A stretch of 41,944 nt of DNA from Gamarada debralockiae. Taxonomy: Eukaryota > Ascomycota > Leotiomycetes > Helotiales > Hyphodiscaceae. The position numbers and the translations under genes were made by a program. Below are positions 20,892-34,072 of this stretch, piece by piece. The notes under the pieces are model-generated. The model was not told where the DNA came from. It made no database searches and saw nothing but the letters and a program-made list of their open reading frames with translations. The DNA is taken from contig NXFV01000231.1 in assembly GCA_002803225.1 (NCBI GenBank), forward strand, positions 1-41,944, written 5' to 3'. Every line of letters begins with the position of its first letter. Position 1 is the first letter of the stretch.

Positions 20892-21629
20892 ATGTAAGCA
20901 CACCTGCTACCCAACTTCTTACTATCATGCTAATCTACCGTCCTTGTCAGGGAGGTATTACTGGGCATAACCGGCAAGGACTTCACCCTCATCGCAGCCT
21001 CCAAAGCCGCCATGAGAGGAGCTACAATCCTCAAAGCATCTGATGATAAGACCCGCGCCCTAAACAAGCACACCTTAATGGCATTCTCAGGCGAAGCTGG
21101 AGACACCAGTAAACTCCCCGTCTCCCAAATTCCTCCCCCTCTCTCTGCACTGAGGCTGACCCTCCGCTCCTAAACAGTCCAATTCGCAGAATACATCCAA
21201 GCAAACGCCCAACTCTACTCCATGCGCAACAATATCGATCTATCCCCCTCCGCCGTCGCCCACTTCGTTCGCGGCGAACTCGCCTCCTCTCTCCGCTCCC
21301 GCAAGCCCTATAACGTCAACCTCCTGCTCGGCGGCGTTGATCCGATCACCGACAAGCCTTCTCTCTACTGGCTCGACTACCTAGCATCTCTCGCTCCCGT
21401 CCCATATGCTGCCCACGGCTATGCGCAATACTATTGTCTGTCGATTTTGGATAAACATCATCATCCAGATATCGATTATGAGCAGGGTATCAAGATTTTG
21501 AGGATGTGTACGGATGAGTTGAAGAGGAGATTGCCGATTGATTTTAAGGGCATGCTGGTTAAGGTTATTACGAAGGATGGTATTAAGGATGTGGACTACC
21601 TGGATGACAGCAAGGTGGTTTGCCCGTAG
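20892..21629 (+). CDS. PRE1: 20S proteasome subunit beta-4 (PRE1/PSMB2)
   Basis: Exons 20892-20893, 20951-21108 and 21178-21629 give 203 residues; the yeast protein is 198. The first intron splits the initiator: exon 1 contributes AT and exon 2 the G, giving MEVLLGITGKDFTL. No other ATG gives a complete N-terminus. Family blocks are clear: AFSGEAGDT, QFAEYIQANAQLYSMRN, ELASSLRSRKPYNVNLLLGG, PYAAHGYAQYYCLSILD and LPIDFKGMLVKVITKDGI. Beta-4 is a non-catalytic beta-ring subunit of the 20S core and has no N-terminal Thr propeptide, as here. Both introns have good branch sites (GCTAAT at about 20928; a CTAAAC-type site just before the second acceptor). Confidence 0.95.
20894..20950 (+). other. 57-nt intron splitting the PRE1 start codon
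   Basis: Donor AT|GTAAGC and acceptor GTCAG|GGAGG. Unspliced RNA reads ATG-TAA, that is, Met then stop, while splicing creates ATG-GAG. Translation of the subunit therefore strictly depends on removal of this intron. Confidence 0.85.
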
Positions 21630-22849
21630 AGGGGAGATTTCGTTCGTTCTGAATGAGGGATTGGGCGGGCTTGTACTATAAATGGCATGGCATTAAGACT
21701 GGCGATTACGGTTCTTCAAAATGGAAAGAATAAACCCTTGCTGGACTTAGCGTCCCAATTGCTCATTTTAGGTCAGTGATTGAAATTGCGTGGCAGTAGA
21801 TGATCATTGGAACATTGATAATCTCGGATTCTGAATTGTTCATAGCCAGAGAACAATTCGAGGTGTAGGATTTCGGGTTTGGGTCTAATGAACAGTTTGT
21901 CTGCTGGCCATTTTGCAGCCTGAAGATACAGACCCTCGAGCGCAAGTCCTGATCGGTCATGGAAAGTGAACGATTCTAATATCAGGATCGCCAAAGTGGA
22001 TAGTAACGTGCTTCAATCGTTCATCCAGAATGCGTTCTAAAGAATTCCTCAGCCAACACCAGCTGCAACTAGACGCGTCACTTTTCCATTGAAGATACTT
22101 GCCATTCTGTTCTTGGATTCTTGTGAGGAGGGAGTCAGCCTCAGTCAGGAGACGACCGCATCTCGCCACCCAAAGAAAAACAAATCCTACAGTAGAAAAC
22201 ATTACTCGTAAAAGGTGGCAGTAACCAAAACTTTGACCAGAATGAATGGAATTCCAAACTTAACTTCTCTTACTATTCCCTACGAAACTAGAATCAACGG
22301 GATACAGCGTTTTCAACCCCACGTGTTTATGATGGCGGTGAAAGTGAATTAGTCATCAGCCCCTTCCCCTAAAAAGAGAAAATTCTTAGCGCGAAAATGC
22401 CCGAAGCGAAGGTCTGGAAGGGTTTTGTGAATAATTTTTGCCTTCGACGCAACCTTTTTTTCTCCCTCCTCCATCTCCCCCAAACAACAACACGAAAAAT
22501 AATCAAATCTCCTCCTTCCAGTTCTATTTCCTTTGAAAGTCTGTCTTTCTGAGGATTTCTAGTACAGCGTAAAGAACATCTTCCTCGTCTTTCCTTTAAT
22601 CCAAGGATCAAGACGTCACAGCCTTTCCTTCTTAATCGTTTCGATCACGTTTCGGTTGCATAGATTTCTTCTTACAAGCTCTTTTCACGAACTCTCCCCT
22701 TTGGATCCACGATCTTTACGAGAGCGGAAAGCATTAAATACAATCATACGTCGGACGACAGTCACTATTAGACCGGTAATCTCCCGACTTTCATCGAATC
22801 TCCAGCCTCACAACTTCACCTTCCTCGATCAACGAACCATTCACCCAAC
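21630..22849. promoter_or_regulatory. PRE1 3' region, possible small relic, and the DED1 promoter/leader
   Basis: At 21763-22202 on the minus strand two adjoining frames look mildly protein-like (LERILDERLKHVTIHFGD in one, LALEGLYLQAAKWPADKLF in the next) and would join if one base were lost near 21970. They may be a relic of an unknown gene; no family was recognised. From about 22440 to 22849 the DNA is strongly C/T-rich, as expected of the promoter and leader of a highly expressed fungal gene (DED1). Confidence 0.4.
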
Positions 22850-24934
<2,085 letters not shown>

Positions 24935-26060
24935 ATTAACCCACGATGGCGCTTTGTTCCTTTTTGGTCCTCTTTCGACTCTGGTACAACACATAGACCT
25001 GGGACAAAGGCGTCAAACGGATGTTGGCTGTGGATACGACATCTTTTCTTTCGGTTTCCCATAATTCTTCGGTCTGATAATTTGCTTTTCGAGTTCTGCA
25101 TTCATGCGACACATTTCGATTTTCTGGCGGCGGCACCTTTACGACGAAAGCTGGTTGTTGCCTCCTGCAACGGCTTGCTCCAGGTCGTGTCTTCGACCAT
25201 CGAACAGCATACGATAGATAGCGTTGTCTTTTGTTCTGGCTGTCCGCCTCGGTCTCGATACCCATAGATGATCAAGGGCGATCAGGCAGCTGCATGAGAT
25301 GCCACGTGCGGCGTACCGGTCATGATGCATTTTACCTGGGCTGGTTTGGAGAGATACCTGGGTTTCACAGAACGCATTATGACGGTCATGCTCCTTTCAA
25401 GCTTCCAAGTTTCCAACGTTCGAGGGTCTTGCCTCCCATTATAGAAGATCGCATTACATTACAGCTTTTCTCGGTTTTCGATTTCTTCATTTGGCTCTGC
25501 GTACATAGACAAAAGTAGTGGGATGTTTCAATGGATTCTTTGCGGAGGATCTTTTGAAATCAAAGGGCTTTTCTTTTTCCATCATTTGCGACTGGGCGTC
25601 TACAATACAGGCGGGCATGAGTCTCTTCATGAAGAAGGGCAATTTGTGCTTGCTTTTTGCGCTGATGGCATACGGAAGTGCTCCTGTCCATCCAGGCTGA
25701 GGCACATCTAGCAGAAAGGCTGCGACGGCAGATTGGGTGATGGAAATCTCTGGTGGTTCGATAATTCCAATGAAAGGCTATTCCACAACATCCTATTCCC
25801 CAATATGAATTCCATTGCATGTGATTCAAAACACCAAACTTTCTTCAATTGTACATTGCGAAGAATTCCAGCAGGAGTGCTCTTGCGGCCGTGAGTCATT
25901 CGGAGCTGAAGCGAAGCTCAGCCTCCCAGCCTCGCGCCACTATGATATCCAGATCAACAAACGTATTAAACCCTCCCTCCCCCAATCCCCACAGCACCAA
26001 ATTGATTTATCACTGCCATAAAAAACGATACTATTCATTCGCGGAGATTCAACCAGGAAA
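24935..26060. other. intergenic, DED1 3' UTR and upstream region of the oxygenase
   Basis: 1.1 kb with only short, unrelated frames on both strands. No repeat, RNA gene or family motif was found. Confidence 0.4.
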
Positions 26061-26917
26061 ATGTCACAACTACAACCAACATTAACCTCCCTCCCCCTTC
26101 ACTCTTCCTCCATTCCCTCGCCGGAGCATTTCGTGCATATTATTTCCAACCTCCTTACCGCTACTAAATGTTCAGAAATTATTGCTTGCCATCAGAACTT
26201 GATTCCGTCGAATGTGACTCCGATGACGAAACGCGATAGGGAACAGTTCGATGATGAAGCTCTCGCTGATCTCCTCTGGGACAGGCTAAGGGAGTTTTAT
26301 GGAGAGGATAGGATTAGAGATGAAGATGGGTGCTGGTGGAAGGCGAAGGGATTGAATGGACGGTTTAGGTTGTGTCGGTATGGACCTGGTGAGTAGCTTC
26401 TCCTTTTGGGGAGAGCGAAGAAGGGATTTTGATGTTGATTGGGGATGTAGGGGGCAAGTTCTCGCCGCATATGGATGGGAGGAGGCTGGCCAGTGTGGGT
26501 GAGCAGAGTTTTATGACGGTCAACATGTACCTCAACACCGTGCCAGTTGAGCACAAAGGAGCCACTCGAGCTCTCTCTTCGCCCCAATCCAACACGCCAT
26601 CCACCGTCCTAGGCAAAGTCCAACCAGTCCTCGGATCAGCAGCTGTATTCAGAGACTGTCTCTGGCACGATGGGGAGGAGTTGGTTGCCGGAGAGAAGTA
26701 CCTGTTAAGGACGGACGTTATGTATGAGAGGGAGGTCGAGTTTGATTTTGAAGCTATTTATGGAGTTGGGGGATTGGGTTTAGATGATGAGAGGAAGGGG
26801 AGGAAGGCGTTAGCACTTGCAGAGGGGTTAGAAGACGCAGGAAACAGTGAAGAAGCGGTGGGTTGGTATAAGAAGGCTTTTAGGTTGGCTCCTGAGTTTG
26901 AGAGAGGTGGTAATTGA
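26061..26917 (+). CDS. 2-oxoglutarate/Fe(II) oxygenase (prolyl 4-hydroxylase-like)
   Basis: Exons 26061-26388 and 26451-26917 (intron 26389-26450, 62 nt, GTGAGT...TGTAG, phase 1) give 264 residues. The iron-binding facial triad is visible: His116 and Asp118 in SPHMDG, and His182 in DCLWHDGE. A basic residue about 10-14 positions later (Lys192 or Arg196 in GEKYLLRTD) could bind 2-oxoglutarate. [14 protein letters not shown], created by the splice, is the typical start of the double-stranded beta-helix core. A short C-terminal helical segment ([19 protein letters not shown]) resembles one TPR-type helix pair. The protein has no signal peptide, so it is probably intracellular; the substrate is unknown. 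It stands alone, with more than 1 kb free on both sides. Confidence 0.85.
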
Positions 26918-27931
26918 GGTACTTCGTACCAACGAGAATTGAAAGTGGTCATCAACCTCACTCCTTGCGGTTCAAATGAGACTTCATCTGTGCTGTATCG
27001 ACAGGGCTATCACTCGGCTGATTTGCGCCACTTTCCAATTACCTCGACTCCCCAATCATGTTCAAGGTAGCTTGAGAAGGAGGAACTTCTTTTCTGGGCT
27101 TCTCAAAACGAAAATGCGCTTCGTTGCATTCCGTTCCCGCAAAAACCTCAATGCGGGGAAATGTCCCTCCTCTGCACACCCCCTTTATTCACGAAATGGG
27201 CTCGCTCGCGCTTCATCTTGAATCGCCAACAGATATTTTTACGTTGGATGTTTTGTACGAAGCAGCCGCTCAGCAATTTCGATGTTTCCATAACTTCAAA
27301 GAACAGGAGGTGTGACGTTTGGCAACTCTGATACATCTGTCGATGGGAACGAAGAGTGGGAAATTTGGAGGGATTTGTAGATACCTTCCCGAGGCTCGAT
27401 CTGAGAATAGCCGTAAACCCGACTCTCCCATCGACACCTCTGCACATATCCGCCTCTGTACGAACCTCTCGATCACGAAGACGAACGGACGATTCGGATT
27501 CCGATATCCAGTTTCCAGGGGTCATACAGGCGATATGGCAAGGCGAAGCTGCTTTTTGTGGGTCGCGAAGACCCAATCGGTTGACTCAACCACCGGGCAA
27601 CCTTCTACTTAGGCTTCTTCAAACGAAATAATTACTTAAGCCCAACCATGATCTTGAATTCAAACTCGGTTGGTGGTCCCCGTTATGGAGCTTATTCCGG
27701 GCTAGCAAGTGGGTTCTGGGGAAGAAGACTTCCAGCGCGGGGCAACTTGCAGGTGGTGGGACGAAGGATGGTGGGCTTCAATTGGGAGCTGCAGTCGTTT
27801 AACGGCTCAAAAGGGGCTCATCCTACTGTCCGGTATATGAGCCAGTGTTTTACTGCCAATTCAGATGCATTCTCTGCGAGATCACCCCTCTCGAAGACTG
27901 TTAACCTGGATAAGAGCTACACGCGACGAAC
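26918..27931. promoter_or_regulatory. intergenic; presumed promoter/leader of the first bZIP gene
   Basis: Only short frames on both strands, none with protein features. The frame at 27648-27935 overlaps the bZIP start and is read as leader sequence. No repeats seen. Confidence 0.35.
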
Positions 27932-29651
27932 ATGAACGACCGCCAATTACGTACCTCCTCGAATGCTCCTCTCCGAAGACCTCGAAGACCCAGTCTGCGG
28001 AATATCGATGATGAAAAACAGAGGGAGAGAAAGCGAGCATTGGACCGAAAGGCCCAGAGAGCTGCGAGGGAGAAGACGCGGTCACATATTGCACATTTGG
28101 AGAAGATGGTTAAGATCTTGAGCGAGAATGGCAGTACGGCAACTGGGAAACTGATGGATGAGATAGGGAGGCTGCATGCAGAGATTGATAGATTACGGAA
28201 GATTATTGACAGCATCAAGTCGGTTCTGGGTACGGATGTCTTTGAATCTACAACCTCAAGGTATGATTGGATTCTATATGATGGGAATTTTGTGCTAACT
28301 ACAGCACCCCACTAGACAATCCCTTCCATCTACATGTAACAATCAGCCAGAGAGTCCTGATCACGAAATGAAATTCTACGAAGCCAATTCCTCCTCGGAC
28401 GATTGCAATTTGCTACCAAGAGTAGAAGACGGGGGTGGCACAATCACAGTGAACAGCCACTGGGAACTGAACGGATACGCGCAGACGAGTATGGAGGTAG
28501 GTGAAGGGCCACCCGAAACTCCCATGGAAACCGAGTCCAACAGTGTTAGGGAGACCTTCGATTGGACAACTTCACTAGATGAAGCTTCGATGGCCCTAAC
28601 AAGTCGTTGGGAAGGAATGAAGAGCCCAAAGTTCAAACAGCCGCCAATCTGGAACCTTCCAAGTCCTATGAAGACGCGATTACCCACACCGCCCCCTCCG
28701 GATTTTGTACAGTGCAGGTTTTGGAAGAAGGCAAGCTCGATCTACGCAAGAATCTTCGACTATGACAAGGAGCGAATATCAGTGGCCAACAATGTCGACT
28801 CTGGCGCACTTTTCAAGGTTGTCAAGGAAGGATGGGGGTCATTAACGCCTCAAGAACGTGAAAATCCTGTGTTGCAGATATTGGAAGAGGTGGATCAGAA
28901 TCTGTTCTGGGATGTTGACCCGGTTACGAAGATTGCAAATCTGTACAAAAGTCATCTCATTTTGAAGGTCGGTACCTTAGTAAAATTGGTGAAACCATGT
29001 GACTGACTAGAGGACAGTATTATTTCAATGCAGAAAGACGCAACTTGGACCTGATACCAGTATGGCAGAGACCAGTGTAAGTTGAGTCGCTCATTGCGAA
29101 TCGTTCACCGAGAACCGTTGACTGACTCGTCGAGACATTCCCAACGAACGAGACGGCATCCCTTGCCTATCGACTTCTTCCCCTGGTAATCGTCGCTACC
29201 CCTCCTAGCATACCCATAGATACTGACAGCCTCCAGGCCAGCCTTACGAGACCGTCTGACGCGACACCATCACTACTACTTCGCCACGAGTGAGTTTTCA
29301 GTCAACTATCGACAAAATTTCAAGTTCAACTGGCCCTTTGGTTTTGATGAAACATACAGATACTCTCCAAGTACCAATACATACAGAATCAGCCCTCTGT
29401 TCGAACGGTACTATTCAGATGAGAAATCTTGGAGTATGAACAAGTTGTTCTTTGAGAAGTTTCCAGAGTACGTTGGGGAGATCCCTGTTCACGAACCCAA
29501 CGAGATGTCTTCCTCTCCTCCGTCAGACAGTGTACAACAGGCGGATTCTATCCATCCTGGTATAAATGGTTCACAAAATTACAGCGAGTCAAATGGGAAT
29601 TTCGAAGACGAATACATAATGGCTCTATTCGATGAAATACCACCTACATAG
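27932..29651 (+). CDS. bZIP transcription factor with DUF3425 (copy 1)
   Basis: Exons 27932-28260, 28316-28967, 29018-29076, 29135-29185 and 29237-29651 give 501 residues, intact. The basic region is residues 30-52 (RKRALDRKAQRAAREKTR), followed by a leucine-zipper-like coiled coil to about residue 92. The position usually held by the invariant Asn of bZIPs is Asp38. The C-terminal half is a DUF3425 domain: LEEVDQNLFWD, then PLPIDFFPWPALRDRL and NFKFNWPFGFDETYRYS. The third intron donor is the rare GTCGGT; the other introns are standard. It is most likely a nuclear DNA-binding regulator. A paralogue lies 2.9 kb downstream, with an aldehyde dehydrogenase gene between. Confidence 0.88.
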
Positions 29652-29749
29652 TTCCCCGTCCCCAAACCCAATAAAATATCATCACAATTTCGAGTCGACC
29701 TAAAGATCAAAATTATTCATTCGGAACGTGTTTCAATATATATATGTCC

Positions 29750-31386
29750 TCAAACCTTCTTTTTCAAATACAGCGTCTGGCTGTTGCAATAAGCCTTAAG
29801 CCCATTTGCACCCCACCCACTTCCAACACCACTTTCATTATATCCTCCAAACGGGAAGAGTGGTCCGACTTCCAAGTGTGCGTTCACCCATACGTTGCCG
29901 GCTTGAAGACGCTTAGCGATTCGTGCAGCTTCATCGAGATCGTTCGACCAGACTGAGGCGCCCAGTCCCATTTTGGTGTTGTTGGCGCGGTCGATGACTT
30001 CTTCATCGGACCATGGCAAAATCGGAAGAATCGGACCTGTCAATCATCAGCTTCCACACCCACCTCATTCTCTCCTCCCAAACAAAACAAAAAGTAGGGA
30101 AAACGTACCAAAGGTTTCCTCAACAACCAATCTCGAATCCTCTTTCGGATTATCGATGATCGTAGGGTTGATGAAGTATCCATTGGAATCCGAGACTTTC
30201 CCACCAACAGCGACCTTCTGTCCTTCCTTCTCAATCTCGTCGAAAAAGCCTTGAACACGCTCGTATTGCATAGAGTTCTGGATTGGACCCAAGAAGTTTC
30301 CGTCCACCATGCCATCGCCCACGGTAATCGTTTTGGTGTGGGCGACCGTGGCGTCGCGGAATTCGTTGTAGATATCCTTACGAATATAAATTCTCATATA
30401 TGCAATGCAGATTTGGTCAGAATTCAAGAATGCCAAAGTAGCGACCTTGGGAGCCGTTTCGGCGATGTTTACGCTTTTGCAGAAGATTGCCGTGTCTTTG
30501 CCTCCTCTATGTACTCGTCAGTATGTAGAATTTCCTTTGGAGGGCAAGGGAGTCTTTCTTACAGCTCAAGTGTAACGCGTTTGAATGTCTTGGCAGCACT
30601 CTCCATAACCTTCTTTCGGGTTGCGGTTGAGCCGGTAAAAGAGATTTTGTCGACGCCAGTGTGGGCTGTGAGCCACGGGCCGAGATTGTCATCACCGCTG
30701 AGGGCTTGGACGGCGCCTGGTGGGAAGAACTTCGGGGCCAGCTCGGCAAGCTTGAGACCGCAGTATGGGGTGAATGGACTCGATTTGATGATGATACAGT
30801 TTCCGGTCAAAAGAGCTGGAGCGATCTTTCCGCAAGCTTTAGGGATTGTTAGTTTTGTTTGTGTGAGAGGGAGAGGGTAAGTACCAAGTTGGATAGGGAA
30901 GTTCCATGGGACAGTGGCGGCTACGACACCCAAAGGTGTATATTGGATGATAACTTTACTATCTTCGATGACTTCCTCTGGTAGTTCAACTTTCCCATCT
31001 CTGAGAGCCATCTGTATCTATCTCCCGCTTCCATCGTAGCGGACATGAGCGGCTTGCCTTGCTCGGTCGTCAACAACTTCGCAAATTCATTGGTGTGCTC
31101 TTTCAATGCCTCGGCATAAAGCCAACAGCTTCTCTCTTCTCTCCTCAACGGGCGTTCGTGACCAGGACTTGTACGCAACCTTGGCAGCCGCAACGGCGTC
31201 GTCGACATCCTTCTGTGTAGAGACTGGGACTTCGAGATTGGCTTTCTTGGTGGCTGGGTTGATTCCATGGCGAGTTTGGGAGGTAGGGACCAGCTTTCCG
31301 TTGATTACATTCCGGAAAGTATCGAACTGGATCTTGCCAGAGGTGCCATTAGTCCCGTTTGTTGCAGGAGCCATTGTGATTTCCAT
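29750..31386 (-). CDS. Aldehyde dehydrogenase (NAD(P)+), with two compensating frameshifts
   Basis: Deduced exons on the minus strand: 31386-30885, 30836-30563, 30506-30109 and 30036-29750, with introns of 48, 56 and 72 nt, all GT-AG. The total is 486 codons, a normal ALDH length. Motifs present: VVAATVPWNFP, FTGSTATRKK (NAD site), LELGGKD with general base Glu258, NSDQICIA with nucleophile Cys292, and FGGYNESG near the end. The Glu-Cys spacing of 34 is standard; the usual NSGQ is NSDQ. Between about 31120 and 30994 the homologous frame is +1 relative to the rest. An extra base sits in an AAA run (31118-31120) and a base is missing at TTTCCC (30991-30996). As written, translation stops at TGA 31087. 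Both lie in short homopolymers, so sequencing error is as likely as real inactivation. Confidence 0.85.
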
Positions 31387-32517
31387 ATCTGATTTTTACT
31401 TTTCTTTATTTGGTTCTGGAGTTCAAAACGTCGAGAGCTCAACAAAACCAAAAAAAAAAAAGAAGAAGAAGAAGACAACGGACCGAGTACCCGTCATAAG
31501 TACCCTTCCGAATACTCCAAAATACATCAATACCAAGGCTGAAGGTGATTCCCCGCATCACTGACGAGGCTACGGTTGTGTTCACGGCAAGATCTGGCCA
31601 TCTCACCGCTATCATTCTCGCTCAGTCCTCGAGTCAGAATCCACGACTCGCAATTGTTAGAACATGGTGGCACTTTGGGAGCGAATGAAACGGTGGGATT
31701 CGGTGGGTTTAGACTTCTAGCTCGATGTCGTGCTTATTGAAGTAGGCGCTAACGGAGGGGTTGTTGATAAAGATCTCACCGCAGCCACGTCGTGTTTGAG
31801 CCCTATCACAACTATTGACCCCTTGACTTTGGGACCACCCAAAAAGGGACACAATGCTGCACTGAGACCTGGGTCCGCCCCTGGTGGATTATTGGAAGGA
31901 CTTCTTGCATTGTCTCAGCCAACGAAAAATGGCAGCTGAGACCAAAATACTGGGACAAGCCAACAGCGGCTGGGCAAGCCAAAGTCCGATGTATTTCGGC
32001 CTGAGCGCGACCGTGCCAGGGGCAGAGAACTGACCGAATTTCTGCAACGGAAAAGCTCTGCAACAGAATATTCAGGGGCGTCCGTGCTAGCATTGTACAC
32101 AGCACCAAACCGAGCCGCTCTCAAGGCACTTCGTTTCGTCCCCTGAGCTGCCATGTTATTTCGGGATGTTTTTGTACCGCGTCCTCAATCTCGGCAAGAG
32201 ATTAGAGACATTCAAACCCTCCTACCGGGCCATGAACAGCCTCACTTTCTCTGATTCGGGACATGATTGCATGGTTTATGGTTGTATGTCTTTGCGCTTT
32301 GGGCGACGCGGAAGGTGGGAGGATTCCCGAGTGGAAAGCTCGCCTCCCCATGTCTCTTCCGGTCGCCTAATACCCCGCCAGACATGTAGCGTGTTGAGAG
32401 GGCTTGCAACCTTTTCACCTTCCTTTTTCTTCCTTTCTTTCGTCATATCTCCTCGTCGTTTCCCTCGCGATTCTAGAATCTCGTACGAGATCGTATCCAC
32501 TTCGCCATCGAGCAGAA
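31387..32517. promoter_or_regulatory. divergent promoter region between ALDH and the second bZIP
   Basis: 1.1 kb between start codons pointing apart, with no supported gene. It includes a simple repeat (A run then four GAA units) at 31450-31474. A C/T-rich leader lies just before 32518. Confidence 0.4.
31450..31474. repeat. microsatellite: poly(A) followed by (GAA)4
   Basis: Twelve A residues run into four GAA units, 60 bp upstream of the ALDH start codon on the minus strand. Simple-sequence tract, likely length-variable between strains. Confidence 0.8.
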
Positions 32518-34072
32518 ATGCAAACCCCCACTTCAGACGCCGCATCAACCCCAACGGGCACGGGGAAGGCTAAGCCTCGACGACCGGGCTCAAGTAGCGG
32601 GCAGACGGCCAAGAAGAGAGAGTTGGATCGGATAGCGCAGAAGAAGAGTCGTGAGCGGGCGAGGAATCGGATGGCGGAGTTGGAAGAAAAGATCAGACGA
32701 TTGCAATCCGATGATAAGCAAAAGCAAATTTCGGAGTTGATGGGAGTTATCGAGGACTTGAGGAGTGAGAATGAAAGGCTGAGGAGCATGACTGAGAAGA
32801 TTCGATCTTTGACAGAGGCTGTTGGGCCGACTTTGAAAGGTATTGTATGCACTCTATTTTTGGTCTGTTCAATGCTGATATGGATTTGAAGCTATCGAGG
32901 GTCCTCCTACCTCGTGTACAGGGAGAAGCTCTTCTGATTCAGAAAGCAATACGGAGCAAGGCACCTCTCCTGATAATCAACCCATCACCCAGGATCAGTG
33001 GTGGGATAATGAAGGTTCCGGTAATGACTCCCCGGAAACGTTCTTGATGGACCCTATTCCTGTCACAGCGACGTACCCTCCCGAGCCCGTAATGGATCTC
33101 TACGCACCACCCGTTACAGAAATCAGTCCAAGTTTCGACTTCGTTCCCTTCGCTGGAATCACGGATTTCGATGCTGCCTTGGCTTGCGGAACGCCCGGAC
33201 AACTGTGTCTTGACAAGATTCCCGGAGTGGTGCCTGATCACGAGAAATGGAGAACTTCTAATGATGCTTTCATCTTTGGGATTGATAAAACACGGAAGAT
33301 GAGCCACGCGGAAACGGCAATTATCAACTCACATGCAGCTTATAAGGCTATTTTGTGGGGGTGTGATGCGAGAGAGGAAAAAGAACGATGCCACCCGTTG
33401 TGGTTGGCATTGAGACAAGTTGACGAGAAGGTTTTCGGAAATTGGCAAAGGAAGGCGCAGAAAATTGCCATGATGTTTGTGTGTCAAAGGATGCTTCTGG
33501 TATGGGGTTTAAATCTCAAACTGTGGACTCTCATTGACGTATTAAAGTATAAGTCAAATCCATGCGCCGAAACTCTCGCAAGAGTTCCGACATTTCTCAG
33601 ACCAAGGTAAATAGTGAAACTTGAAAGATAATTGATTGAAGCTAATAAACTGCAGGCCATCACAAGAAACGATCCAGCACCCAGCAGTAATCGACTTCCT
33701 AATCTGGTAATTTCCTGCTTCCCACCCCTCTCTACTCCTCCGCTAACAATTCCCAGGCCCGGCCTCCGCGATCGTCTAGTATTCAGCCACAAACGCTACA
33801 CATCAACTGGCGACTTCTCTGCCGCATTCTGCGAATACCTTCATTTCAACTGGCCTTTCCCTGATGATCAAATCCTCTTGTTCGATCAGATCACTCAGAC
33901 GTATCGTATTTCACCACTTTTCGAGGAATATGCCTTTGATATGAAGAACTGGACTATGGATGAGGGATTCTTTGAGAAGTATATGGAAATGAGACATGAT
34001 ATCCCTTGCACGGATCATGGGGCGGGATCAGCGTTTCAGGAGTTCTTTGATTATATGCCTATGTCTTCCTAG
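32518..34072 (+). CDS. bZIP transcription factor with DUF3425 (copy 2)
   Basis: Exons 32518-32839, 32892-33606, 33656-33706 and 33757-34072 give 467 residues, intact. The basic region is residues 32-53 (KKRELDRIAQKKSRERARNR), with Asp37 at the usual bZIP Asn position as in copy 1. A coiled-coil zipper runs to about residue 95. DUF3425 features: PLWLALRQVDEKVFG, TLARVPTFLRPRPSQ, AVIDFLIWPGLRDRL, YLHFNWPF and TYRISPLFEEY. The third exon is exactly 51 nt in phase 2/2, as is its counterpart (29135-29185) in copy 1, so the two genes share gene structure and are paralogues. A 48-nt GT...AG segment at 33492-33539 stays in frame and is kept as coding. Likely nuclear regulator; targets unknown. Confidence 0.88.

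Noticed and set aside
22369..22611. Open frame on the minus strand before DED1
   Set aside because: It is the complement of the C/T-rich leader and its Arg/Lys-rich translation is a composition artefact.
27124..27631. Several overlapping frames upstream of bZIP copy 1
   Set aside because: All short, mutually overlapping on both strands, and without protein-like features.
33492..33539. Possible 48-nt intron (GTATGG...TTAAAG) in bZIP copy 2
   Set aside because: It is in frame without stops, and the read-through product fits the DUF3425 region better than the spliced one.
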